A stretch of DNA of 64,000 bases. Origin: Asanoa siamensis. Lineage in GTDB: Bacteria; Actinomycetota; Actinomycetes; Mycobacteriales; Micromonosporaceae. The translations under genes were made by a program, and so were the position numbers. The stretch is from the NCBI RefSeq assembly GCF_016862555.1, contig NZ_BONE01000039.1:16392-80391 (forward strand), read 5' to 3'. A model generated the notes under the pieces. The model saw nothing but the letters and a program-made list of their open reading frames with translations, did no database searches and was not told where the DNA came from. Below are positions 16,673-24,557 of this stretch, piece after piece. Numbering within the stretch: position 1 is the first letter of the stretch; each line of letters starts with the position of its first letter.

Positions 16673-17187
16673 CGGTGGTCGGCTGCCTCGGCTGCGACCT
16701 GATCGCGGGCCGGCGCCCGCTGCCGGGCGGCATCCTCCACCGGACCGCGTCCTGGGTGGTCAGCCACGTGGTCGGGCCCCTCAACGTGGGCACCCTGGTG
16801 CTCAGCCCGCTCGCACACGTCACCGCGATCGCCGACCTGCCCGACGCTGCGACGGCGGAGTTCGGCCCACTGCTGCGCCGGACGACCCGCGTCGTCGAGG
16901 AGTTGGGGACGCCGGAGCAGCCCTACGTCTGCCTCTGGGCGCACGGGCCGGGCCACCGCCGCCACCTGCACTTCGTGGTGCAACCGGTCACCGCGGACCT
17001 GGTCGCGGCGCACGGCGGCCTCCGCTCCGAACGCCTCCAGGCCGCGATGCTGGCGGCGGGCGTCGAGCCGGACCCGACGGAGGTGGAACGCTTCTGCGCC
17101 GCCGCCCGGGCGCGGTTCGCCGACGAGGACCTGCCGGCCCGGGGCCTTGCCGCGCCGGGGGAGGCGCTCCGTGAGCGTGGCGCGTAG
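16669..17187 (+). CDS. HIT-like protein
   Basis: 172 residues, starting at GTG 16669 inside the methyltransferase stop. It begins VGCLGCDLIAGRRPLPGG, like HIT proteins (CxxC then a short strand), and has HRRHLHFVVQPV where the histidine triad HxHxHxx is expected. The first His-x-His is disturbed, so hydrolase or nucleotidyltransferase activity may be altered. Family members bind and cleave nucleotide phosphoesters or phosphoramidates. Coupling to a methyltransferase suggests a shared process, not known. Confidence 0.7.
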   Translation: MTVVGCLGCDLIAGRRPLPGGILHRTASWVVSHVVGPLNVGTLVLSPLAHVTAIADLPDAATAEFGPLLRRTTRVVEELGTPEQPYVCLWAHGPGHRRHLHFVVQPVTADLVAAHGGLRSERLQAAMLAAGVEPDPTEVERFCAAARARFADEDLPARGLAAPGEALRERGA

Positions 17188-17274
17188 GTCGTCGGGGCCG
17201 GCACCGCGAGGTTGACCGAGAGAATCGCCCCACGCCCGGCAACCTAACCGCCGACGGCCCGCGTACGCCGGGAT

Positions 17275-17829
17275 TTATCTCGGCAGTCCGAACGTCGCGA
17301 TCCACCAGAGGGCGCTGCTGGCGGTCACGCCCACCACGGTGGCCAGGAGCAGTCCACCGACCGCCGGGATCGCCCAACCGGGCAGCCGCCGGCTGTGCAC
17401 GACGATGACCTTGGCCACGAACGCGCCGTAGACCATGGTGCCGAGGATGCTGTGCGTGAGGACCCGGGCGTCGTAGGACTGGAAGCCCATCGCCCACAGG
17501 CACGCGGCGGCCACCGGCAGGCTGACCACGAACGCGAGGTAGCCGCTGGCGCGGTGCACCGGGCCGAGCCACGGCCGGGCGCGCAGGCCGAGCCTGCCGT
17601 ACATCCAGAGCGCGGTGCAGAGCTGGAGGGCGGCGAGCAGGAGAACGCCGAGGCTGAACCACACCTTCATCGCGTAGATCGACGGGAACGGCCGCTGCCA
17701 GGGCACCTCGCCGGTGGGTTCGTGCACGCTGCCGAACACGCCGAGCGCGACCGCGACCGCCGCGCCGATCAACAGCGGCACCACCAGGAGCCACGGCCTG
17801 GGGTACGGGGGACCTGTGCGCTCGGACAC
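17275..17829 (-). CDS. Four-helix membrane protein, DUF6529-like
   Basis: 184 residues with four or five hydrophobic helices (about 13-33, 52-72, 88-108, 122-140, 152-172). Histidines lie in or near the membrane (VHRASGYLAF, LTHSILGTMVYG), a pattern like cytochrome b561-type or DUF2231-type quinone/heme proteins, so a redox role is possible. GTG 17829 is preceded by GATAAT 6 nt upstream, a leaderless arrangement. It sits alone between a convergent and a divergent gene. Confidence 0.65.
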   Translation of the reverse strand: MSERTGPPYPRPWLLVVPLLIGAAVAVALGVFGSVHEPTGEVPWQRPFPSIYAMKVWFSLGVLLLAALQLCTALWMYGRLGLRARPWLGPVHRASGYLAFVVSLPVAAACLWAMGFQSYDARVLTHSILGTMVYGAFVAKVIVVHSRRLPGWAIPAVGGLLLATVVGVTASSALWWIATFGLPR

Positions 17830-17898
17830 CTGGCGATTATCCGCCGTAATCCCCTTGGTTCGGGATCAATCGGACCGAACGGGGCGCATGGTGGAGCG

Positions 17899-18285
17899 AT
17901 GGAGGTCCTCAGCAGCCGCGTCCTGCTCCGCCCCGCCGACCGGGCGCGCAGCCAACGGTTCTACCGCGACGTCCTCCGGCTCGCGGTCTACCGCGAGTTC
18001 GGCCCGCCGGACGAGCCGGGGCTGGTCTTCTTCCTCGGCCAGGGACTGCTCGAGGTGTCCGGCACCGCGCCCGACGGACCGGCGGGACCGCTGCGGATCT
18101 GGCTGCAGGTCCGCGACGTCCGGGCCGAGCACGCTCGCCTCGTGGCCGCGGGGGTGACCGTCACCCGCGAACCGCGTACGGAACCGTGGGGGCTGATCGA
18201 GATGGGGATCGAGGACCCGGACGGCGTGCCCATCGTGATCGTCCAGGTGCCCGCGGACCACCCGCTGCGGCGCGATCCGCGCTGA
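17899..18285 (+). CDS. VOC-family protein
   Basis: 128 residues; ATG 17899 follows GGTGGAGCG. It reads SSRVLLRPADRARSQRFYRD, then VFFLGQGLLEV, LRIWLQVRDVRAEHARLVAA, EPWGLIEMGIEDPDG and VPIVIVQVP, i.e. two VOC modules with a conserved Glu near the end. The superfamily includes glyoxalases, extradiol dioxygenases and antibiotic-sequestering proteins. No context identifies the ligand. It is only weakly similar to the VOC protein at 15404. Confidence 0.8.
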   Translation: MEVLSSRVLLRPADRARSQRFYRDVLRLAVYREFGPPDEPGLVFFLGQGLLEVSGTAPDGPAGPLRIWLQVRDVRAEHARLVAAGVTVTREPRTEPWGLIEMGIEDPDGVPIVIVQVPADHPLRRDPR

Positions 18286-18334
18286 CGTCGAAACTCGGTG
18301 GCGGCCGCGCGCCGGACCGTGTTGCCTTGGCCTC

Positions 18335-19144
18335 ATGATCGTTATCTGCGCGGCGTCCGGCGCGCTCGGACGGCTCGTCGTCGAGGAACTGCGCGGACGG
18401 GCCCGGGTCGTCGCCGTCGTGCGCGACCCGGCCAAGCTCGCCGACGCCGGCGTCGAGGTGCGGCACGGCGACTACGACGACCCGGCCAGCCTCGGGCCGG
18501 CGTTGCGAGGTGCCGAGCGGGTCCTGCTCATCTCCTCGCCCGACCTCGACACCGAGCGCCGGGTCCGGCAGCACCGGGCGGTGCTCGACGCCGCGGTCGC
18601 GAACGGCGTGGGCGGGATCGCCTACACCAGCTTTCTCGGCGCCGACCGCGACGGTGCGGGCATGAACGCCGCCCACCATCGGACCGAGCGCGCGATCGCC
18701 GACAGCGGCCTGCCGCACACGATCCTGCGGCATCCCTTCTACACCGACGCGTTCGTCGAGGCCGGCCTGCGCGCCGCGGTCGCCGACGGCCTGTTGCGGT
18801 CGGACACGGGCGGGCGCGGGCTCAACACCGCGACGCGCGCCGACCTCGCCGCGGCGGCCGCCGCCGTGCTGACCGACGACGCGCACCTCGGCCGCGCCTA
18901 CGACCTGACCGGGCCGCTCTGGACCTATCCGCGACTCGCGGAGGTGCTCACCGAGGTGACGGGACGGCCGACGAAGCACCTCGACGAGCCGGTGGCGGGC
19001 CCCATGGGCTTCCTGATGGGCCTGGCGCGGGCCGGCGCCCTGGAACGCCAGACCGACGACCTGCGCACGGTGCTCGGCCGTGACCCGGAACCCCTGCGCC
19101 GGACCGTCGAACGCGCTCTCCAGCCGCCCGCGCGATCCGGATAG
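18335..19144 (+). CDS. NmrA-like NAD(P)-binding protein
   Basis: 269 residues. The Rossmann start is MIVICAASGALGRLVVEELR (GxxGxxG variant), followed by VVAVVRDPAKLADAGVEVRHGDYDDP, typical of NmrA/QorB-type atypical SDRs; there is no YxxxK. AYTSFLGADRD and LRHPFYTDAFVEAGL are also family-like. Members act as NAD(P)H:quinone oxidoreductases or redox sensors. The next small gene starts 77 nt downstream and may be co-transcribed. Confidence 0.8.
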   Translation: MIVICAASGALGRLVVEELRGRARVVAVVRDPAKLADAGVEVRHGDYDDPASLGPALRGAERVLLISSPDLDTERRVRQHRAVLDAAVANGVGGIAYTSFLGADRDGAGMNAAHHRTERAIADSGLPHTILRHPFYTDAFVEAGLRAAVADGLLRSDTGGRGLNTATRADLAAAAAAVLTDDAHLGRAYDLTGPLWTYPRLAEVLTEVTGRPTKHLDEPVAGPMGFLMGLARAGALERQTDDLRTVLGRDPEPLRRTVERALQPPARSG

Positions 19145-19220
19145 CTCCGGCGCCAAGTGGATCGACGGCGCGCGGGCACCGGCCTACAGTCCGTCCGATC
19201 CGCACGGGAGGGACGTGTCC

Positions 19221-19499
19221 ATGCCGGACCTTGAAGGTGACATGTTGCGGGCGGTCGCGGCCCTCACCGGCGCGGTCGACTTCCTGCACCGCTACGACCG
19301 GCTCCAGGCCACGCTGCGGGCCGACGGTGGCAACGGCCACTGCTCGGCGCTCACCGCCGCCACCGAGGACGGCCTCGCCGCCGCCCATCGGGTGCTCGCC
19401 GGGCTGCGCGCGCCCGACGGGCACGCGAAGACCCGCACGGGGCCGTTCATCCCGGCCCAGCGGACGCCGCCCGACCGCCGGGGCGACCCGGGCGAATAG
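19221..19499 (+). CDS. Small protein of unknown function
   Basis: 92 residues from ATG 19221, chosen for the GGGAGGGAC site 7-8 nt upstream. A helical first half (MLRAVAALTGAVDFLHRYDR, then LTAATEDGLAAAHRVLAGLR) is followed by a charged, Pro-rich tail. There is no signal peptide, membrane helix or motif I recognise. It ends 3 nt before the convergent AraC gene's stop. Confidence 0.5.
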   Translation: MPDLEGDMLRAVAALTGAVDFLHRYDRLQATLRADGGNGHCSALTAATEDGLAAAHRVLAGLRAPDGHAKTRTGPFIPAQRTPPDRRGDPGE

Positions 19500-19502
19500 C
19501 CC

Positions 19503-20516
19503 TCAGCGCCCGCGCAGCGTCGCCGACGGCGACTCTCCGAACCTCTCCCGGTAGGCCGCCGCGAAGCGCCCGAGGTGGCCGAATCCCCACGCGTGCGCGA
19601 TCGCCGCCACGGTGTCGCGCCCGGGCACCGGATGCCGCAACTCCTCCCGCGCGTACCCCATCCGCACGTGCTGGAGGTAGGCCATGGGGGAGAGGCCGAC
19701 GTGCCGGCGGAAACCCTCCTGCAACGCGCGCGCCGAGACGCCGGCGAGCCGGGCCAGCTCCGCGGTGGTGAACGGGTGGGTCGGGTCGGCCTCCATCACC
19801 TGGACAGCCCGCCGGACGGTCCGCGGCCGGGCGGGCGGCACGTGCGCGGTCAGGGCCTCCGCGTACTGGTGGTCGGTCGCGAACAGCAGCCCGCTCAGCA
19901 TGCCCTGCGCGTAGCGCTCCGCGACCAGCGGCTGCAGCAGCGCGCTGTGCGGGTTCTCCAGCTCCGACCGCAGCAGGTTGGCCATCCGCGACCAGGTCAG
20001 CCCCGCGCCCATGGTGGTGTCGAAGCTGGGGCCGAACCGGATCGGCCCGCGGATCGGCCGGCCGACCAGCGCCTCCAGCTCCGCCTCCAGGCTCGCCCGG
20101 TCGACCCGGATGCCGAGGCTGCGGCAGTCGGCGGACCACCGCCCGGCGTGCGCGCCCGCGCCGGGCCGGTAGACGGCGGCGCGCCGCGGGCTCGCGACCG
20201 TGATCGCGCCGCGGTGCTCGCTGCCGATGGCGCCCGCGACGGGCAGGTTCACGTGGTACGCGTCGAGGATGTCGGCCCCGATCGCGACGTCGGCCCCGAA
20301 CCGGATGTCGCCGACGGTGACGGGCCCGAGCCGGACGAGGTCGGCCGCGAACGCCAGCGGCCGGGACCGGTCGAGCAGGTCCAGGGCGACCTCGTAGTAG
20401 TACTCGGTGCAGATGGCCCGCGCTTCGTCGAGGTCACTGACCCGGAAGGACTGCGTCTCCGGCAGTGGCAGGTCGGCACGCTGCGTGTCGGGCCGGTGAC
20501 GCATGACCACGAGCAT
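19503..20516 (-). CDS. AraC-family regulator
   Basis: About 337 residues from ATG 20516; ATG 20504 is an equally possible start. The N-terminal half (FRVSDLDEARAICTEYYYEV, HVNLPVAGAIGSEHRG, DCRSLGIRVDRASLE) matches the AraC_binding_2 sensor domain. The C-terminal double HTH has PFTTAELARLAGVSARALQE, GFRRHVGLSPMAYLQHVRMG and WGFGHLGRFAAAYRERFGES. Such proteins usually activate nearby catabolic genes, but no divergent target is adjacent, so its regulon may be elsewhere. Confidence 0.85.
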   Translation of the reverse strand: MLVVMRHRPDTQRADLPLPETQSFRVSDLDEARAICTEYYYEVALDLLDRSRPLAFAADLVRLGPVTVGDIRFGADVAIGADILDAYHVNLPVAGAIGSEHRGAITVASPRRAAVYRPGAGAHAGRWSADCRSLGIRVDRASLEAELEALVGRPIRGPIRFGPSFDTTMGAGLTWSRMANLLRSELENPHSALLQPLVAERYAQGMLSGLLFATDHQYAEALTAHVPPARPRTVRRAVQVMEADPTHPFTTAELARLAGVSARALQEGFRRHVGLSPMAYLQHVRMGYAREELRHPVPGRDTVAAIAHAWGFGHLGRFAAAYRERFGESPSATLRGR

Positions 20517-20597
20517 CGCTCGCGTCCTGTCGGGCGTCAATGCACGCGCAAGGCGGGGTTGCCGACGTGGCTGTTCGGCAACCCCGCGCGCGCTGGG

Positions 20598-21041
20598 TCA
20601 GCTCTCCAGCGGTGACTTGGGCCGGTCGGCTTCGACGAACTCGATGTCGTCGACCCGCCCGTTCGCCTCGTCACCCATCCGGGCGAGCGCGGCCCGGGAC
20701 GCCGAGCCGGCGGCCCAGCCGATCGCGGCACCGAGCGCCGCGACGGCGATCACCAGGGTCCACGGCGTGGGCATCCGGCGCCCGGCGAGAGCGTCGTACG
20801 CCAGGCTGGCCCGCCGCCGGGCCTCGTCGGCCGCGCCGCCCATCGCGTTGGCCGCACCGCCGACCACGCTGGCGGCCCCGCCGACGGCACTCGTCACCGT
20901 GCTGCCCGCGTCGCCGGCCAGACCGGCCGTGTGCCGCCCCGCGGACCGCGCCGAGTCGACGAACGACCGCAGGTGGTCCCAGGCGTCGTCGCTGATCCGC
21001 TCGGTCCTGCTCCGGCGGTCCATGAGGTTGGTTCCGAACAT
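20598..21041 (-). CDS. Small single-helix membrane protein
   Basis: 147 residues from ATG 21041 (GAGGAGGA 10 nt upstream). The first half is an Ala/Gly-rich amphipathic stretch (GSTVTSAVGGAASVVGGAAN), and one transmembrane helix (WTLVIAVAALGAAIGWAAG) is followed by a short acidic tail. The layout is like YtxH/DUF-type stress membrane proteins of actinobacteria, but I do not recognise the family. It is monocistronic. Confidence 0.6.
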   Translation of the reverse strand: MFGTNLMDRRSRTERISDDAWDHLRSFVDSARSAGRHTAGLAGDAGSTVTSAVGGAASVVGGAANAMGGAADEARRRASLAYDALAGRRMPTPWTLVIAVAALGAAIGWAAGSASRAALARMGDEANGRVDDIEFVEADRPKSPLES

Positions 21042-21451
21042 CGCTGCAGTCCTCCTCGGTCGCCGACCTGCCACTTCGGACGCTGCGCGTCCGGCCTCTG
21101 CTCAGTGCCCGGCCGCCCGCCGGCGCAAACCACGGATCGTCACGACGACGCGACCCGCGTCACACGCCGGCCGATGTGGACGGTCCGCGTCGCCTCACCC
21201 AGTGTGACCGCCGACACGTGCGCTAGGCTGGGGCCGGCCGGAATTCGACACGTGTGTTCCGTTCACGCGAGTCGAAGGTCACATATTCAGGTTTTTGCCG
21301 GCTATGCCGGTTTCGGAATACGAGAAAGGGGAACGTACGCGGCCGTAAGGCTGGCGACCATGTGATGGATGCGAATACCCTCGGTCGCGGTCCGCGTACT
21401 GTCGAAAGGTCCCCTGGATGCGGACCGAGGTTCGAGCTCGGAGGTAGTTGC
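21042..21451. other. 410-bp divergent intergenic region
   Basis: No gene is seen. A TAGGCT box (21223-21228) and an AT-richer patch with GCCGGCTATGCCGG (21299-21312), a small inverted repeat, lie between the membrane protein and the STAS gene. Either could be promoter elements for 21452; no sigma-factor class can be assigned with confidence. Confidence 0.35.
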
Positions 21452-21805
21452 GTGAGTCTGTCGATCGTGACAACTCGGCGTGCCAACGGAGTCCTCGAGA
21501 TCGCCCCCCGCGGTGAGATCGACGTCGACTCCGCCCACGAGGTGAAAGAGGCCATCGCTGCGGCGCTGACCGACGACCGCCCCAACCGGATCGAGCTCAA
21601 CCTCCGGTTGGTCAGCTTCATCGACTCGGTCGGCATCAGTGCCATGGTGGCCGGGTTCCAGACGGCCGAGGTGAGCGGGATCAAGCTCGTCGTCACCGAG
21701 CCCAGCCGGTTCGTGCACCGTCAGCTCTGGGTCACCGGCCTGCTCGGCCTGTTCGGTGCGCCGGAGCCCTATCTCGGCGATCTCAACACGCCGGCGGGCG
21801 CCTGA
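21452..21805 (+). CDS. STAS-domain anti-sigma factor antagonist
   Basis: 117 residues from GTG 21452 (GGAGG 7 nt upstream); longer in-frame starts give no plausible protein. It is a single STAS domain: ANGVLEIAPRGEIDVDSAHE, then LNLRLVSFIDSVGISAMV with the conserved Asp-Ser pair, the usual phosphorylation site. Members release sigma factors by binding anti-sigma kinases. No cognate kinase or sigma factor is adjacent, and the small Ser/Thr kinase downstream (21895) is not the RsbW type. Confidence 0.85.
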   Translation: MSLSIVTTRRANGVLEIAPRGEIDVDSAHEVKEAIAAALTDDRPNRIELNLRLVSFIDSVGISAMVAGFQTAEVSGIKLVVTEPSRFVHRQLWVTGLLGLFGAPEPYLGDLNTPAGA

Positions 21806-21894
21806 GAGGCGAAAGGCACCACAAGCTTATCGATGGCTAAAGCCTGCCGCTGATCCCTTGTCCGGGACGGGTTGATCCGGAAGAGTCCCGGTTC

Positions 21895-22665
21895 GTGGCG
21901 GCGTGGTTGCGGATGGGTACGACCATCCTCCGGCGGTACGTCCTGCTGGGTCCGATCGCCCGCGGCGGCGTCTCGACGGTCTACCACGGCTTCGACAGCC
22001 ACTCCGCCCGCCCGCTGGCCGTGAAGGTCATCGGGCCGGCGCACGCCGAGTCGGCCCGCCACGAGGCGGCGATCACCGAGCGGCTCCGGCACCCGAGCGT
22101 CCCGCGCGTCTACGACCACGGCGCCGCCACGCTGCCGGACGGCTCCGTCGCCCCGTACGTCGTGCTCGAACTGCTCGACGGCGTCCCGCTGGCCGGCCGG
22201 CTGGCAGGTGGCCCGCTGCCCTGGCCCGAGGCCGTACGGATCGCGGCCACCGTGGCCGACGTGCTCGCCGTGGCCCACCGCCGCGGCGTGGTGCACCGCG
22301 ACGTGTCGGCCCGCAACGTCATGCTCACCCGGGCCGGCGCGAAGATGATCGACTTCGGCCTGGCCGGCCCCGCGGGCGCGGCCGGGTTGCCCGCCGACGA
22401 CGTCTTCGCCCTCGGCGCGCTGCTGCTGCACATGCTGACGGGCCGGTCCGACCAGCGGGGCCCGCGCGCGGTGCAGGCACCGGTGCTGGCCGTGCCGGGG
22501 CTACCGCGCGCGATCGCCGACCTGTGCCGGGCGACGATGAGCCGCCTGCCCGCGGACAGACCGGTCAGCGCCGCCGTCGCGATAGGTCTATGGTCATCGA
22601 TCATGCCGGCCACCGCGCCCGTGCCCCACGCTCTCCCCGCGCCGGCCCTGCACCGCCTCAACTAG
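21895..22665 (+). CDS. Minimal Ser/Thr protein kinase
   Basis: 256 residues from GTG 21895 (ATG 21913 also possible). It is a Hanks-type kinase core only: GPIARGGVSTVYHG (Gly loop), LAVKVIG (ATP Lys), VVHRDVSARNVML (catalytic loop, with Ser where Lys is usual) and KMIDFGLAG (DFG). There is no transmembrane helix or PASTA domain, so it is cytosolic. The HRDVSARN loop and the short C-lobe resemble reduced actinobacterial kinases; activity is likely but not assured. The next gene's ribosome site overlaps its stop region, so the two form an operon. Confidence 0.8.
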   Translation: MAAWLRMGTTILRRYVLLGPIARGGVSTVYHGFDSHSARPLAVKVIGPAHAESARHEAAITERLRHPSVPRVYDHGAATLPDGSVAPYVVLELLDGVPLAGRLAGGPLPWPEAVRIAATVADVLAVAHRRGVVHRDVSARNVMLTRAGAKMIDFGLAGPAGAAGLPADDVFALGALLLHMLTGRSDQRGPRAVQAPVLAVPGLPRAIADLCRATMSRLPADRPVSAAVAIGLWSSIMPATAPVPHALPAPALHRLN

Positions 22666-22675
22666 GAGCGCCGCG

Positions 22676-23188
22676 TTGGCCAGGTCGGGCACGTTCTCCT
22701 ACTCCCTGCGCGCGGCGTGCGAGGTGGCCGACGCGGCGGCGCTGCTGTCCGACTTCAGCCGCCACACCGAGCTCCACCCGTTCATCGTCAAGGTCACCGA
22801 GGTGGCACCGGTCGACGGCGCGGTGCGCAGCTTCGTGATCAACGACCGCCTGACGTTCGGCCCGGTCCGGTTCACGACGACCTACACGGCCGACGTGCTG
22901 GCGATCAACGCGCTCGGGCCGGGGGTCACCGAGATCGTCACTCTCGCGCGCCAACGCCCGGGGACGACGCTGCGCAACCGGACCCGGATCTACCCGGTGT
23001 CCGACGGCGGCTGCCGCGTCGACGTGCGGATCACGCTGACCGCGCCGACCCCGCTCTTCGCGTACGCGTCGAAGCAGGCGCGGCAGGCCCACCACGCGCT
23101 GGCGGAGCGGCTGGAGCAGGTGCTGGGCGACGCATCAGGGGGCACGCCGGAAGGCGCGCCCCCTGATGCTTCTTCGGGACCTCAGTAG
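22676..23188 (+). CDS. SRPBCC (START-like) domain protein
   Basis: 170 residues from TTG 22676, chosen because AGGAG sits 7 nt upstream. The first 145 residues have the polyketide-cyclase/dehydrase-like SRPBCC fold pattern: FSYSLRAACEVADAAALLSD, FTTTYTADVLAINALGPGVT, and a C-terminal helix QARQAHHALAERLEQVL. It would bind a hydrophobic ligand. The last about 20 residues (DASGGTPEGAPPDASSG) are low-complexity and are encoded by a perfect terminator-like hairpin. The gene overlaps the convergent hydrolase by 7 nt. Confidence 0.7.
   Translation: MARSGTFSYSLRAACEVADAAALLSDFSRHTELHPFIVKVTEVAPVDGAVRSFVINDRLTFGPVRFTTTYTADVLAINALGPGVTEIVTLARQRPGTTLRNRTRIYPVSDGGCRVDVRITLTAPTPLFAYASKQARQAHHALAERLEQVLGDASGGTPEGAPPDASSGPQ
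23132..23169. terminator. Strong hairpin inside the SRPBCC 3' coding end
   Basis: GCATCAGGGGGC (23132-23143) pairs perfectly with GCCCCCTGATGC (23158-23169). An inner CGCC/GGCG stem is capped by GGAA, and TTCTT follows on the plus strand. It lies between two convergent stop codons, so it should end both transcripts. Confidence 0.8.
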
Positions 23189-24252
23189 ACGCTCAGGTGC
23201 ACGTGGTTGGTGTGGTCGCTGGAGGGGTCGCCGCCCGCTCCGCTGTAGGCCTTCCAACCACTGCTGGGCAACCAGATCTGCCGGTACCAGATCACGTAGA
23301 GGACGGCCAGCTCGTCGGAGTTGCGGATGAAGTAGTTCGCGAGGTTGTTGCCGTAGGTCCGGTCCCCGCCGGTCGCGTCGCCTTCGAAGCCGTTCTTCGC
23401 GGCCGCGTAGTCGCACGCCCGTCCCTTGGGATGCTCACCGGACCCGCCGCTGCGGTAGCAGGAGACGTAGCGGGTGAACCCGGCCGCCTTGGCCTGTTGC
23501 AGCGCGTGCAGGTTGCGCGGCGTGATGCAGCCGTTGGCCGGCGTCGGGTCGTTGACGCTGCACGACTCGGTCGGGTAGCTGCCGTCGCTGTTGCGCTTGG
23601 TCGGGCTGGCGCTCTTCCCACCGGACCCGCCGGTGTTGCTGCCCGACCCACCGCTGCGCGCGGCGTTCGCCGAGGCCGCCTTCTGCTGCCGGGCCGCCAC
23701 GTCCAGCGCGCGCTCCGCCTGGTCCTTGCGCGCCTTCATCTGCGCGACCTGGCGCTCCTGCTCGCGTACCTCCGTCCTGATCGCGGCGTTCGTCTCCTGC
23801 GCCTGTGCCTTGGTCTGCTCCAGGCCCTGGATCGTGCGCTGCTGGTTGGCCGCGACCATGCCGAGCGCGTTGGCGCGCTCGAGGAAGCGGTCCGGTGAGT
23901 CGCTGTTGATCAGCGCGGCCATCGGGCCGAGCCGGCCGGTGCGGTAGGCCGAGCGGCCGATCTCGGCGACCGCCTCGACGTGCGTCACCAGGTCCTGCTC
24001 GATCGTCTCGAGCTTCGTCTCCTGCTCCTGCTGCTTGCCCTTGGAGCGCTTGAGCGCGGCCTGGGCATCCAGGTAGCCCCGGCTCGCCTTGTCGAGCTGG
24101 TCCCGCAGCTCGGCGGTGCCGCCCTCGTCGTCGGGGTCGGCGCTGGCGGGCGCCATCGGGCCGACGAGCCCGAAGACGAGACCGAACAGCACGACCGTCG
24201 TGACCCGGATCCATCGTCGCCGGCGGTGCGGATGACTGGGGGGATCGATCAT
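23182..24252 (-). CDS. Secreted coiled-coil protein with peptidase-like C-domain
   Basis: 356 residues. A signal peptide (about 1-40, ending APASADPD) precedes a long coiled coil (about 45-205, Glu/Gln/Lys-rich, like cell-wall hydrolase regulators), a Gly/Ser linker, and a C-terminal domain with TPRNLHALQQAKAAGFTRYV, GGSGEHPKGRACDYA and SSDHTNHVHLSVY. The His/Asp pattern resembles ARB-07466-type or D-Ala-D-Ala-carboxypeptidase-like extracellular domains. Its leader carries a ydaO riboswitch, the usual control of actinobacterial cell-wall hydrolases, so a role in peptidoglycan remodelling is likely. The catalytic reaction is not proven. ATG 24252 lies 11 nt after GGAAGGA. Confidence 0.78.
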   Translation of the reverse strand: MIDPPSHPHRRRRWIRVTTVVLFGLVFGLVGPMAPASADPDDEGGTAELRDQLDKASRGYLDAQAALKRSKGKQQEQETKLETIEQDLVTHVEAVAEIGRSAYRTGRLGPMAALINSDSPDRFLERANALGMVAANQQRTIQGLEQTKAQAQETNAAIRTEVREQERQVAQMKARKDQAERALDVAARQQKAASANAARSGGSGSNTGGSGGKSASPTKRNSDGSYPTESCSVNDPTPANGCITPRNLHALQQAKAAGFTRYVSCYRSGGSGEHPKGRACDYAAAKNGFEGDATGGDRTYGNNLANYFIRNSDELAVLYVIWYRQIWLPSSGWKAYSGAGGDPSSDHTNHVHLSVY

Positions 24253-24270
24253 CTGGGGGCATGTCCTTCC

Positions 24271-24400
24271 GTCAGCCGCCGACCGGGTTAGCTGACGGGT
24301 TCGGGACGGAAGTTGATCCCTACCGCTCGCGCGGATTCACCCCACTCGCGTGGTTCCCCGGCTCGCCGTGGCGATTAGGCGACGACCTCCGCAGGCACCG
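24271..24400 (-). promoter_or_regulatory. c-di-AMP riboswitch (ydaO/yuaA)
   Basis: On the minus strand the leader contains, in order, the conserved ydaO blocks GCCGGGGAACC (near 24352-24361), GGGGTGAATCC (24333-24343), GGTAGGGATCA (24314-24324) and CCCGAACCCGTCAGCTAACC (from 24305 downwards), ending GGTCGGC. The order and spacing fit the c-di-AMP-sensing class, which usually turns genes off when ligand is high. The aptamer ends directly at the ribosome site of 23182-24252. CCGTCAGC in the aptamer can also pair with GCTGACGG abutting that site. The 5' boundary is approximate. Confidence 0.9.
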
Positions 24401-24487
24401 GTGGGTGCCGGCTTGCGAAGATCGATCTGGAGACTACCGAGGCCTGCCTACTCTGCGGGAGGTCCGTTAAAGAGGCATCAGCGGCTC

Positions 24488-24509
24488 TTGCCCGGATTTA
24501 TCCGGGCAA
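24488..24509 (-). terminator. Hairpin after the CDF exporter gene
   Basis: TTGCCCGGA (24488-24496) and TCCGGGCAA (24501-24509) form a perfect 9-bp stem with a TTTA loop (24497-24500), 48 nt after the CDF stop. It separates that transcript from the riboswitch leader further on. Confidence 0.6.
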
Positions 24510-24557
24510 ATTTCCCGTGAAGGTCACGAAAGTTAAGGCCGCGCTAAACACCGAGTG

